This document shows positions 17,956 to 25,750 of a stretch of 64,000 bases of DNA, one piece after another. Each line of letters begins with the position of its first letter. Position 1 is the first letter of the stretch. Source of the DNA: Asanoa siamensis (GTDB taxonomy: Bacteria; Actinomycetota; Actinomycetes; Mycobacteriales; Micromonosporaceae); contig NZ_BONE01000007.1 in assembly GCF_016862555.1 (NCBI RefSeq), positions 62,001 through 126,000 of the forward strand, given 5' to 3'. The notes beneath the pieces are model-generated. The model searched no databases. It was not told the origin of the DNA and saw only the letters and a program-made list of their open reading frames with translations. The position numbers and the translations under genes are program-made.

Positions 17956-18813
17956 GTGGACTTGGTCACCGCCACTGTCCACCGCCGGCGTTATGCGAAT
18001 GTCGCCGCCGATATCAGGACATTCTCGGCCTTAATGGGCGCGGGATTCCGCCGATACTCGACCTATCGGCAGGCCACCGTCGCGGGAGCGTTCACCAACA
18101 CCGTGTTCGGGTTCCTCCGCTGCTATGTGCTGCTGGCCGTCGCGGCCGGCGCGGGCACCGCCACGGTCGCCGGCTACGACCCCGCCCGGCTCGCCACCTT
18201 CGTCTGGTTCGGCCAGGGTCTGCTGGCCGTCGTCCTGCTCTGGGGCTGGACCGACCTGGCCGACCGCATCCGCACCGGCGACGTCGTCGCCGACCTGTTG
18301 CGCCCCGTCGACTCCGTAACCCGTTATCTGGCCACGGATCTGGGCCGCGCCGGTCACGCGGCGCTCACCCGCTTGATCCCGCCGGTGCTCACCGGCCCGC
18401 TGTTCTTCCCGTTCTACCTGCCGCACCGCTGGTCGACGGTGCCGCTGTTCGTCGTGTCGACGGTGCTGGCCGTGCTGCTCTGCTTCGGTTGCCGCTACCT
18501 GGTCAACGCGACCGGCTACTGGCTGCTCGACGTCCGCGGCCCGATGGTCCTCTGGACCCTGGGCTCCGGCGTGCTGGCCGGCCTCTACTTTCCGTTGCGG
18601 TTCCTGCCCGACTGGGTGGTCGTCCCGCTCTGGCTGCTCACCCCGTTGCCGAGCCTGTTCCAGACACCGCTGGACGTGCTGGTCGAGGTCGACCCGACCG
18701 GCCGGCAACTCTGGCTCGTGGCCCTGCAGGCCGTCTGGGTGGTGGTGATCCTGCTGCTCTGCCGGCTGGTGCAACGGGCCGCCGAACGCAGACTGGTGGT
18801 GCAGGGTGGCTGA
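17956..18813 (+). CDS. ABC-2 family transporter permease (first subunit)
   Basis: A 285-residue membrane protein with six hydrophobic segments, of the ABC-2 group formerly DUF990 (Pfam ABC2_membrane_6). It begins with a basic cytoplasmic stretch (HRRRYANVAADIRTF), then the first helix region and GFLRCYVLLAVAAG. DRIRTGDVVADLLRPVDSVT is the intracellular loop typical of this group. GTG 17956 is chosen because GGAGGG lies seven bases before it; the in-frame ATG at 17941 covers that site. The next permease overlaps by 8 bases and the ATPase follows, giving a complete exporter operon. Divergent from the giant WG gene. Confidence 0.88.
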   Translation: MDLVTATVHRRRYANVAADIRTFSALMGAGFRRYSTYRQATVAGAFTNTVFGFLRCYVLLAVAAGAGTATVAGYDPARLATFVWFGQGLLAVVLLWGWTDLADRIRTGDVVADLLRPVDSVTRYLATDLGRAGHAALTRLIPPVLTGPLFFPFYLPHRWSTVPLFVVSTVLAVLLCFGCRYLVNATGYWLLDVRGPMVLWTLGSGVLAGLYFPLRFLPDWVVVPLWLLTPLPSLFQTPLDVLVEVDPTGRQLWLVALQAVWVVVILLLCRLVQRAAERRLVVQGG

Positions 18814-19615
18814 GCCCGGCGCGCTGCGCGCCTACTGGGCCCTGCTCCGCGGCCAGGCCCGCAGCCAGACCTCGTACCGGCTGTCGTTCGGCATCGACCT
18901 GGTCTCCAACGTCGGCGCCACCGCGCTCGACGTGTTCACGGTGTTCGTGCTGTTCGGCGTCACCAGCGAGTTGGGCGGGCTCGACCTGCGCGAGGCCCTC
19001 GTGGTCACCGGCCTGACCGCCTGCGCGTTCGCCACGGGCGACATGCTGGTCGGCAACATCGAGCGGATCACCCTGTACGTACGCACGGGCCGGTTCGACG
19101 CGGTGCTGGTGCGGCCGCTGGGCGCGCTGCCGCAACTCGTCCTGCTGGACCTGCCGCTGCACAAGCTGTCCCGGGCGGGCTTCGGCACCGCGGTCTACGT
19201 CGTCGCGCTGGCCGCCGCGGACATCGCCTGGACGCCCGCCCGGGTGCTGCTGGCGATCGTCGCGCCGGCCGCCGCTGTCGTGTTCTTCGGCGCCGTCTTC
19301 GTGGTGACGGCATCGGTGGCCTTCTGGTGGACCGAATCCGGCGAGTTCGGCAACGCCTTCACCTACGGCGGCCGGGATTTCACGAGCTATCCGATCAGTG
19401 TCTACAGTGGATGGTTTCGGAATGCCTTCGCGTACGGGCTGGGTTTCGCCTTCGTCTCCTACTACCCGGCGCTGGCGCTGCTCGGCCGGCCCGACCCGAT
19501 CGGCCTGCCCGGCTGGGTCGGCTGGGTCGCGCCGCTGGTCGCGTTGCCGGCCACCGCGCTGGCGGCGCTGGTCTGGCGGCTGGGTGTGCGGCACTACACG
19601 AGCACGGGGTCCTGA
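18806..19615 (+). CDS. ABC-2 family transporter permease (second subunit)
   Basis: A 269-residue paralog of the preceding permease, also with about six membrane helices and the same family features: SYRLSFGIDLVSNVGATALD at the first helix and ERITLYVRTGRFDAVLVRPL for the intracellular loop. The GTG start overlaps the end of the first permease by 8 bases and its TGA overlaps the ATG of the ATPase (TGATG), so all three are translationally coupled. The pair should form a heterodimeric channel. Transported compound unknown. Confidence 0.88.
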   Translation: MAEPGALRAYWALLRGQARSQTSYRLSFGIDLVSNVGATALDVFTVFVLFGVTSELGGLDLREALVVTGLTACAFATGDMLVGNIERITLYVRTGRFDAVLVRPLGALPQLVLLDLPLHKLSRAGFGTAVYVVALAAADIAWTPARVLLAIVAPAAAVVFFGAVFVVTASVAFWWTESGEFGNAFTYGGRDFTSYPISVYSGWFRNAFAYGLGFAFVSYYPALALLGRPDPIGLPGWVGWVAPLVALPATALAALVWRLGVRHYTSTGS

Positions 19616-20580
19616 TGACGGTCATCGCGGCGCACGGGTTGCGCAAGGAGTTCACGGTCCGGGTCAAGGCCGGGCGGCTGCGCCGGGCGCGGCGGGTCGT
19701 GCCCGCCGTCGACGGCGTCGACCTGTCGATCCAACGCGGGGAGATGGTCGGCTACATCGGCCCCAACGGCGCGGGCAAGTCGACGACGCTGAAGATGCTC
19801 ACCGGTGTGCTCACGCCGACCGCGGGCGAGGTCAGCGTCTGCGGGCTCTCGCCGGTGCGCCAGCGCACCCGGTTGGCCCGCCGGATCGGCGTGGTGTTCG
19901 GCCAGCGCACCCAGCTCTGGTGGGACCTGCCGCTGGGCGACTCGTACGACCTCCTCCGCCACATCTACCGGGTGCCCGCCGCCGAGCACGCCGCCCGGTT
20001 GCGCCGCTGCCGGTCCCTGCTCGACCTCGACGAGTTCCTCGACACCCCGGTCCGCCAGCTCTCGCTGGGGCAGCGGATGCGTGGTGAGCTGACGGCGGCG
20101 CTGCTGCACGGCCCCGAGGTGCTCTTCCTCGACGAGCCGACGATCGGCCTCGACGTGGTGAGCAAGCAGGCCGTCCGGGGCTTCCTGGCCGACCTGGGTG
20201 CCGGCGGCGACGTCACGCTCATGCTCACCACCCACGACCTGGCCGACATCGAGAAGCTGTGCCGGCGGTTGCTCGTCATCGACCACGGTCGGGTGGTGCA
20301 CGACGGCACGATCGAGGCGCTGCACGCCCGCTACGGGTCGCGCCGCCGGGTGGTGGTCGAGCTGGAGGAGCCGCTCGCGGTGCCGCCCGAGGTGCCGGGC
20401 GCGACGCTGGTCACGGTCGGACAGGCACGATTGGAGTACGACCTGACCAGCGCGACCGCCGGCGAGCTGCTGGCCCGGCTGGCCGGCCTGGCGTTGCGTG
20501 ACGTGTCCATCGTGGAGCCCGACATCGAGGACGTCGTGGCCCGCCTCTACACCGGCGTCCCGGTCACGGATGCTCCATGA
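19615..20580 (+). CDS. ABC transporter ATP-binding protein
   Basis: A 321-residue ATPase for the two ABC-2 permeases upstream. It has an extra basic segment before the core (RVKAGRLRRARRVVPAVD), which is typical of ATPases paired with this permease group. Walker A is GPNGAGKST (about residues 47-55), the Q-loop lies near RTQLWWDLP, the signature is LSLGQRMRGE, and Walker B is VLFLDEPTIGLD; the switch His is in MLTTHDLADIE. The C-terminal about 90 residues form an extra regulatory region. Its 3' end overlaps the convergent XRE gene by 17 bases. Confidence 0.93.
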   Translation: MTVIAAHGLRKEFTVRVKAGRLRRARRVVPAVDGVDLSIQRGEMVGYIGPNGAGKSTTLKMLTGVLTPTAGEVSVCGLSPVRQRTRLARRIGVVFGQRTQLWWDLPLGDSYDLLRHIYRVPAAEHAARLRRCRSLLDLDEFLDTPVRQLSLGQRMRGELTAALLHGPEVLFLDEPTIGLDVVSKQAVRGFLADLGAGGDVTLMLTTHDLADIEKLCRRLLVIDHGRVVHDGTIEALHARYGSRRRVVVELEEPLAVPPEVPGATLVTVGQARLEYDLTSATAGELLARLAGLALRDVSIVEPDIEDVVARLYTGVPVTDAP

Positions 20581-21130
20581 CGAGCACCGCGAACGTGTGC
20601 GGTTCCAGCGCCTCGTAGCTGTGCGGCACGTCTCCGGCGAACGTCGCGTAGTCGCCGGGATCGAGGTCGACGGTCTCCCCGGCGGGCCCGGTGCGCAACC
20701 GGCCCCGGCCCACCACGATGTGCTCCGTGCTGCGCGGGGTGTGCGCCTGCGCGTGCCGGACGGCGCCGGGCTCGATCGTCATCACGTAGATGTCCCGCCG
20801 CGCCGCCCGCGATCCCGCGGCGACCAGCGTGCCGGTGTAGTCCAGTTGGTCCGAGCTGATCCGCGGGCCCTCGCCGGCCCGGATCACCCGCAGCGCGGGC
20901 GCCGGCGGCTCGACGAGCCGGCTGAACGGCACGTCGAGGGCGACGCCGAGCGACCAGAGCGTCTCCACGCTCGGGTTGCCGACGCCGTTCTCGAGTTGGG
21001 AGAGCGTCGACTTGGCGATGCCGGCCCGCCGGGCCAGTTCGGTGAGCGACAGCCCGGCCCGCTCGCGCTCGTGGCGCAGCGCGGTGGCGATGGTGGCGGC
21101 GATGGTCGGTTCGGGCACTGTTCGCTCCAT
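20564..21130 (-). CDS. XRE-family regulator with C-terminal cupin domain
   Basis: A 188-residue one-component regulator. Helix-turn-helix residues about 20-65 (LSLTELARRAGIAKSTLSQLE, recognition part AKSTLSQLENG) are followed by a cupin sensor domain with THRSTE-like strand HTPRSTEHIVVGRGRL and LDPGDYATFAGDVPHSYEAL, which carries a possible ligand or metal-binding His. It is divergent from azlCD with only 55 bp between start codons, and a perfect 6-bp dyad lies in that gap. I infer that it represses or activates azlCD and itself, sensing a small molecule such as an amino acid. Confidence 0.9.
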   Translation of the reverse strand: MERTVPEPTIAATIATALRHERERAGLSLTELARRAGIAKSTLSQLENGVGNPSVETLWSLGVALDVPFSRLVEPPAPALRVIRAGEGPRISSDQLDYTGTLVAAGSRAARRDIYVMTIEPGAVRHAQAHTPRSTEHIVVGRGRLRTGPAGETVDLDPGDYATFAGDVPHSYEALEPHTFAVLVMEHP

Positions 21131-21139
21131 CGGTCTAAT

Positions 21140-21157
21140 CGTTCGACTTGACGAACG
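21140..21157. promoter_or_regulatory. Dyad operator candidate between XRE regulator and azlC
   Basis: CGTTCG-ACTTGA-CGAACG, a perfect 6-bp inverted repeat with a 6-bp spacer, 10 bases from the regulator start and 28 from the azlC start. TTGACG at 21148, inside it, could be the azlC -35 element, with CACGAT 18 bases further as a weak -10, so a bound dimer would block the promoter. Confidence 0.6.
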
Positions 21158-21185
21158 CTAGCAGCGCCCGGCACGATCGGTAACC

Positions 21186-21878
21186 ATGACTGTCGCAGTG
21201 CGGTCCATCCTGGGCGACCGCGCCCTCGTGCGCGACGTCGCCGCGCTGGGCCTCGCCGTCTTCGCGGTGAGCGTCTCGTTCGGCGCGATCGCGGTCGCCG
21301 CCGGCATCCCGCCCGGACTCACCGTGCTGATGTCGCTGCTCGTCTTCGCCGGCGGCTCCCAGTTCCTCGCCGTGGGCCTGATCGCCGCCGGCAACCCGTT
21401 CGCCGCGATCTTCGCCGGGCTGCTGCTCAACGCCCGGCACCTGCCGTTCGGCCTGGCGATCGGCGACGTGATCGGCACCCGCTGGTGGCAGCGACTCGTC
21501 GGCGCGCACCTGCTGATCGACGAGTCCGTGGCGTTCGCGCTGGCGCAGCCGGACCCGGTGCGCCGCCGCCGCGCCTACTGGGCCACCGGCGGCACGCTGT
21601 TCGTCCTGTGGAACATCGGCGCGACCCTCGGCGTGCTGCTCGGCAACGCCGGCGACCCCGACGCCCTGGGCCTCGACGCCGCGTTCCCGGCGGGCCTGTT
21701 CGCGCTGCTGCTGCCCACCTTGAAGGACCCGACCACCCGGCTCGTGGCGCTGACCGGCGCGCTGGTCGCGGTGGTCACGACACCGATCCTGCCCGCCGGC
21801 CTGCCGGTGCTGCTGGCCCTCACCGGCCTGCTCGCACTGCTCGCAAGGCCCAGGCCCCGGAAGACGGTCTCCTCATGA
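21186..21878 (+). CDS. azlC: AzlC-family branched-chain amino acid exporter, large subunit
   Basis: A 230-residue membrane protein with the AzlC pattern: VSFGAIAVAAGIPPGLTVLMS, then LVFAGGSQFLAVGLIAAG (about residues 55-72) and LLLNARHLPFGLAIG. In the family it pairs with AzlD to export branched-chain amino acids or their analogues. Start ATG 21186 has no obvious Shine-Dalgarno; a weak -10-like CACGAT at 21172-21177 would put transcription start at or near the ATG, so it may be leaderless. azlD overlaps by four bases (ATGA). The divergent XRE/cupin gene is the likely regulator. Confidence 0.92.
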   Translation: MTVAVRSILGDRALVRDVAALGLAVFAVSVSFGAIAVAAGIPPGLTVLMSLLVFAGGSQFLAVGLIAAGNPFAAIFAGLLLNARHLPFGLAIGDVIGTRWWQRLVGAHLLIDESVAFALAQPDPVRRRRAYWATGGTLFVLWNIGATLGVLLGNAGDPDALGLDAAFPAGLFALLLPTLKDPTTRLVALTGALVAVVTTPILPAGLPVLLALTGLLALLARPRPRKTVSS

Positions 21879-22183
21879 TCCTCGCGGTGATCGTCGGCCT
21901 GGCCATCGGCACGTACGCGTTCCGCCTGGCCGGCGTCGTCCTGCGCGAGCGCGTCGCGCTGCCGGAACGGATCCAGGTCCTGCTCCCGATGACCGCCGCC
22001 ACCCTGCTGGCGGCCCTGGCGGCCACGGCCACGTTCATGGACGCGGGCGCCTTCGCCGGCGTCGCCCGCCCGGCGGGCGTAGCGGTCGGCGCCTTTTTGG
22101 CCTGGCGCCGCGCCCCCTTCGTCCTGGTCGTGGTCGCGGCCGCCGCCACGGCCGCCCTGCTCCGCTTGGCAGGGGTGGAGTAG
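21875..22183 (+). CDS. azlD: AzlD-domain small subunit of amino acid exporter
   Basis: A 102-residue hydrophobic protein with about four membrane segments, characteristic of AzlD: an N-terminal helix with GTYAFRLAGVVL, then LPERIQVLLPMTAATLLAAL, and a C-terminal helix. The ATG overlaps the azlC stop (ATGA), the classic azlCD arrangement. It needs AzlC for function; alone it has no known activity. Confidence 0.9.
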   Translation: MILAVIVGLAIGTYAFRLAGVVLRERVALPERIQVLLPMTAATLLAALAATATFMDAGAFAGVARPAGVAVGAFLAWRRAPFVLVVVAAAATAALLRLAGVE

Positions 22184-22201
22184 AACGCCGTGAAACGAGA
22201 A

Positions 22202-22236
22202 CCGGCCCCGCACCAGCGTGGCTGGCAGGGGGCCGG
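22202..22236. terminator. Two-tier hairpin between azlD and DUF3043 gene
   Basis: Outer stem CCGGCCCC/GGGGCCGG with an inner CCAGC/GCTGG stem. It lies 18 bases after the azlD stop and 18 bases before the DUF3043 stop, so it probably serves both convergent genes. Confidence 0.75.
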
Positions 22237-22254
22237 ATCCGGGATTGGCTGGCG

Positions 22255-22845
22255 TCAGACCTTTTCGCCCAGCTTGACCGCCGGGTGGGGGACGCGCATG
22301 CGGCGGAAGGTGAGCGAGCGCATGATCGCGTACATGTAGAGGCCGCCCATGCGCTGCTCGGTCTTGGGGTAGCGCTCGCGGACCAGCCGCTTGATCTTGC
22401 GGGCGATCAGCACCGCGTCGACCACCACCGCCAGCAGCAGCACGCCCCACAGCGAGGTGGCGACCGTGCGGACGAGGTCGGGCATCGCGCCGTTCGAGCC
22501 GATCAGCACGATCAGCGCGCCGCCGAAGAAGTAGGTGCCCGCCGTGCGCCGGGAGTCGACCACGTTGCGGGCGAGCTGGCGCTCGGGGCCCCGGTCACGC
22601 GGGCCGCCCTCGCGGCGGTATTCGGCGGCGGCCTCCTGGCGCAGCTCGCGCTTGCGCTCCCGGGCCTCCTCCTTGGTCAGCGCCTTGGCGTTGCCGCCCA
22701 CCTGGCGGGCCGCGCTCGGCCGCTTCGGAGTTTCCTTGCCCTTGGCGGGCGTGTAGCCCTTGGGCCGGGCAGCCGAAGGCGCCTCGGGAGCCTCAGGGGT
22801 CTCCGCGACCACATCGTTTGACTTGCGGCGAAACAGCGACTGCAC
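22255..22845 (-). CDS. DUF3043 membrane protein
   Basis: A 196-residue protein of an actinobacterial family of unknown function. The first half is charged and disordered (RKSNDVVAETPEAPEAPSAA, then KEEARERKRELRQEAAAEYR, a long basic helix). Two membrane helices follow (TYFFGGALIVLIGSNGA and WGVLLLAVVVDAVLIARKI), then a conserved basic tail with YPKTEQRMGGLYMYAIMRSL. GTG 22845 has AAGGG seven bases upstream. In mycobacteria, by memory, the homolog lies close to cobT and cobS as well. Located in the inner membrane with its N-terminus inside. Confidence 0.9.
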   Translation of the reverse strand: MQSLFRRKSNDVVAETPEAPEAPSAARPKGYTPAKGKETPKRPSAARQVGGNAKALTKEEARERKRELRQEAAAEYRREGGPRDRGPERQLARNVVDSRRTAGTYFFGGALIVLIGSNGAMPDLVRTVATSLWGVLLLAVVVDAVLIARKIKRLVRERYPKTEQRMGGLYMYAIMRSLTFRRMRVPHPAVKLGEKV

Positions 22846-22900
22846 GGAAAACCCTTCTGCGGCCCGACGCTTACCACGAGGTTAACTGGCCCGGACACGC

Positions 22901-22934
22901 CGGGACGAGCCGACCCCAAGATCAGCTCGTCCCG
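22901..22934 (-). terminator. Hairpin after murA
   Basis: 10-bp perfect stem CGGGACGAGC/GCTCGTCCCG with a 14-nt loop, 14 bases after the murA stop. No T-run follows on the minus strand, so efficiency is uncertain. Confidence 0.6.
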
Positions 22935-22947
22935 CGTCGATAGAGCG

Positions 22948-24303
22948 TCAGGGGCGCTCGACGTGCGCGCCCAGCGCCGAGAGCTTGCTCTCGAAGTCCT
23001 CGTAACCACGGTTGATCAGGTCGACCCCGTAGACCCGCGAGGTGCCCTCGGCGGCCAGCGCGGCGATCAGGTGGCTGAACCCGGCCCGCAGGTCGGGGAT
23101 CACCAGGTCGGCCGCGTGCAGCTTGGACGGGCCGGCGATCACCGCGGAGTGCTTGAAGTTGCGGCGGCCGAACCGGCACGGCGTGCCGCCGAGGCAGTCC
23201 CGGTAGACCTGGATCGTCGCGCCCATCTTGTTGAGGGCCTCGGTGTAGCCGAGCCGCTGCTCGTACACGGTCTCGTGGACGATCGACAGCCCGCGCGCCT
23301 GCGTCAGCGCGACCACCAGCGGCTGCTGCCAGTCGGTCATGAAGCCCGGGTGCACGTCGGTCTCGAGGGCCACCGCGCGCAACTCGCCGCCCGGGTGCCA
23401 GAACCGGATGCCACCCTCGGTGCCCGGCGAACCGGCCCGCGGGGGCAGGGTGTCGGTGACCTTGTATTCGCCGCCGATGGAGCGGAAGACGTTGAGGAAC
23501 GTCATCATGTCGACCTGCTGGGCGCCCAGCACCTCGATCTCGCCGCGGGTGGCCAGTGCCGCCGCCGCCCACGAGGCCGCCTCGATCCGGTCGGGGATCG
23601 GCCGGTGGGTGTAGCCGCCGAGCCGCGGCACGCCCTCGATCTCGATCACGCGGTCGGTGTGCACCGTGATGATCGCGCCCATCTTCTGCAGGACGCAGAT
23701 GAGGTCGATGATCTCGGGCTCGACGGCCGCGTTGCGCAGCTCGGTGACGCCGTTGGCCAGCACCGCGGTCAGCAGGACCTGCTCGGTCGCGCCGACGCTC
23801 GGGTACGGCAGCTCGAACTTGGTGCCGTGCAGGCCGGCGGGCGCCGTCAGGTGCATGCCCTCGGGGGTCTTGTCGACCACCGCGCCGAACTCGCGCAGCG
23901 CCTGGATGTGGAAGTCGATCGGGCGCGGGCCGATGTGGCAGCCGCCCAGGTCGGGGATGAACGCGTGGCCGAGCCGGTGCAGCAGCGGGCCGCAGAACAG
24001 GATCGGGATCCGGCTGGAGCCCGCGTGCACGTTGATCTCGTCGGTCGACGCGCGCTCGACGTTGGCCGGGTCGAGGACGAGCTCGCCGTCCTCGACGCCG
24101 TCGGTGACCTTGACGCCGTGCAGGCCGAGCAGGCCGCGCACCACCTCGACATCGCGGATCCGGGGCACGTCGTAGAGCCGGCTGGGCTCGTCACCGAGCA
24201 GGGCCGCGACCATCGCCTTCGAGACGAGGTTCTTGGCTCCGCGGACCCGGATCTGACCGTGCAAGGGCGTGCCGCCGTGGACGACAAGGACGTCTTCGGG
24301 CAA
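22948..24303 (-). CDS. murA: UDP-N-acetylglucosamine 1-carboxyvinyltransferase
   Basis: First committed step of peptidoglycan synthesis: transfers enolpyruvate from PEP to UDP-GlcNAc. The 451-residue EPSP-synthase fold has KNLVSKAMVAALL (K24 and N25 in the active site), HAGSSRIPILFCGPLL, and the catalytic loop GGCHIGPRPIDFH with Cys at 122, the residue attacked by fosfomycin. YPSVGATEQVLLTAVLA and ETDVHPGFMTDWQQPL also fit. I chose TTG 24303: GGAGG lies five bases before it and the family N-terminus starts right there; the open frame upstream (to 24420) is not conserved. M. tuberculosis MurA carries Asp at this loop position, so this one should be fosfomycin-sensitive. Confidence 0.93.
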   Translation of the reverse strand: MPEDVLVVHGGTPLHGQIRVRGAKNLVSKAMVAALLGDEPSRLYDVPRIRDVEVVRGLLGLHGVKVTDGVEDGELVLDPANVERASTDEINVHAGSSRIPILFCGPLLHRLGHAFIPDLGGCHIGPRPIDFHIQALREFGAVVDKTPEGMHLTAPAGLHGTKFELPYPSVGATEQVLLTAVLANGVTELRNAAVEPEIIDLICVLQKMGAIITVHTDRVIEIEGVPRLGGYTHRPIPDRIEAASWAAAALATRGEIEVLGAQQVDMMTFLNVFRSIGGEYKVTDTLPPRAGSPGTEGGIRFWHPGGELRAVALETDVHPGFMTDWQQPLVVALTQARGLSIVHETVYEQRLGYTEALNKMGATIQVYRDCLGGTPCRFGRRNFKHSAVIAGPSKLHAADLVIPDLRAGFSHLIAALAAEGTSRVYGVDLINRGYEDFESKLSALGAHVERP

Positions 24304-24454
24304 GGCAACCTCCGGGGCGGGCGGCGATCCGACGGGGCCGTAACCATGGCCCGGGATCGCGGGTTGATCGGGAGTGGCGCCCGGGCAGCATAGCGCTCGG
24401 TGATGGGCCTGGGGCCACACACACCGGCCTCTCTGGCACGAAAACAGGACGACT

Positions 24455-24481
24455 GTGGCGCCCGGTAGAGCCGGGCGCCAC
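24455..24481 (-). terminator. Intrinsic terminator after nadA
   Basis: Perfect 11-bp stem GTGGCGCCCGG/CCGGGCGCCAC with a 5-nt loop, followed on the minus strand by AGTCGTCCTGTTTTC. It begins 31 bases after the nadA stop. Confidence 0.8.
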
Positions 24482-24511
24482 GATGAGTTACCGAGAAGTA
24501 AGCCGCCGGCG

Positions 24512-25681
24512 TTAGGGCAGCGCCAGCATCTGGTCCAACGCGGTGCGGGCCTGCGCGGCGGTGCGCGGATCGACCGTGATCTGATTCACCACGCGGCCCT
24601 CGACGAGCTCCTCGAGCGCCCACACGAGGTGCGGCAGGTCGATGCGGTTCATCGTCGAGCAGTAGCAGACCTGGCGGTCGAGGAACATGACCTGCTTGTC
24701 GGGGTGGGCCAGGGCGAGCCGGCGGACCAGGTTGAGCTCGGTGCCGACGGCCCACGCCGAGCCGGCCGGCGCGTTCTCGATGGTCTTGATGATGTATTCG
24801 GTCGAGCCCACGTAGTCGGCCGAGGTCACCACGTCGTAGCGGCACTCCGGGTGGACCAGCACGTTGACGCCCGGCACCCGCATGCGCACCTCGTCGACCG
24901 AGGACTTGGTGAACCGACCGTGCACGGAGCAGTGGCCCCGCCAGAGGATCATCTTGGCCGTGCCGAGCTGCTGCTGGGTGAGCCCGCCGTTGGGCTTGTG
25001 CGGGTCGTAGAGCACGCAGTCGTCGGCGTCGTAGCCCATCTCCAGCACCGCCGTGTTGCGGCCGAGGTGCTGGTCGGGCAGGAAGAGCACCCGCTGCCCG
25101 CGCTCGAACGCCCAGTCGAGCGCCCGCTTGGCGTTGGACGAGGTGCAGACCACGCCACCGTTGCGGCCGACGAAGCCCTTGATGTCGGCCGACGAGTTCA
25201 TGTAGGTCACCGGCACCGTCGACGCGGCGACACCGGCGTCGGTCAGCGCCTCCCAGGCCGCCTCGACCTGCTGGAGCTGGGCCATGTCGGCCATCGAGCA
25301 ACCGGCGGCGAGGTCGGGGAGCACGACCTTCTGCGCGTCGGTGGTGAGGATGTCGGCGGACTCGGCCATGAAGTGCACGCCGCAGAACACGATGTATTCG
25401 GCGTCGGGCCGGGCCGCGGCCTCGCGGGCGAGCTTGAAGGAGTCGCCGGTCACGTCGGCGAACGCGATGACCTCGTCACGCTGGTAGTGGTGGCCGAGGA
25501 CGAACACCTTCGAGCCGAGTTTCGCCTTGGCCGCGGTGGCGCGGGCGACGAGATCGGGGTCGCTCGGCGCGGGCAGCTCGCCCGGGCAGTCGACGCCCTT
25601 CTCCGACGACGGGTCGGCGCCGCGCCCCAGCAGGAGCAGGGCGGTCGCCGTGTTGGCGGGTTCGGTCCAGGTCGACGTCAC
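24512..25681 (-). CDS. nadA: Quinolinate synthase A
   Basis: [4Fe-4S] enzyme of NAD biosynthesis that condenses iminoaspartate with dihydroxyacetone phosphate to quinolinate. The 389-residue protein shows the triple-repeat fold: GHHYQRDEVIAFADVTGDS, VFCGVHFMAESADIL (first cluster Cys), AAGCSMADMA, NSSADIKGFVGRNGGVVCTS (second Cys), LYDPHKPNGG, and the third Cys near DRQVCYCSTMNRID. GTG 25681 is preceded by GGGAAG. nadB and nadC are not adjacent. Long type of about 390 residues, as in other actinomycetes. Confidence 0.95.
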   Translation of the reverse strand: MTSTWTEPANTATALLLLGRGADPSSEKGVDCPGELPAPSDPDLVARATAAKAKLGSKVFVLGHHYQRDEVIAFADVTGDSFKLAREAAARPDAEYIVFCGVHFMAESADILTTDAQKVVLPDLAAGCSMADMAQLQQVEAAWEALTDAGVAASTVPVTYMNSSADIKGFVGRNGGVVCTSSNAKRALDWAFERGQRVLFLPDQHLGRNTAVLEMGYDADDCVLYDPHKPNGGLTQQQLGTAKMILWRGHCSVHGRFTKSSVDEVRMRVPGVNVLVHPECRYDVVTSADYVGSTEYIIKTIENAPAGSAWAVGTELNLVRRLALAHPDKQVMFLDRQVCYCSTMNRIDLPHLVWALEELVEGRVVNQITVDPRTAAQARTALDQMLALP

Positions 25682-25750
25682 AGATCAATCTTCCCACCGT
25701 CGGGGCCGCCCGCAGCCGCCTGGTGACTGTGGGGTGTCACACTGCCGGCT

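Noticed and set aside
15971-18034. 687-codon plus-strand frame, Arg-rich.
   Set aside because: Third-frame shadow of the 117-bp repeats; the ABC-2 permease start at 17956 lies in a different frame.
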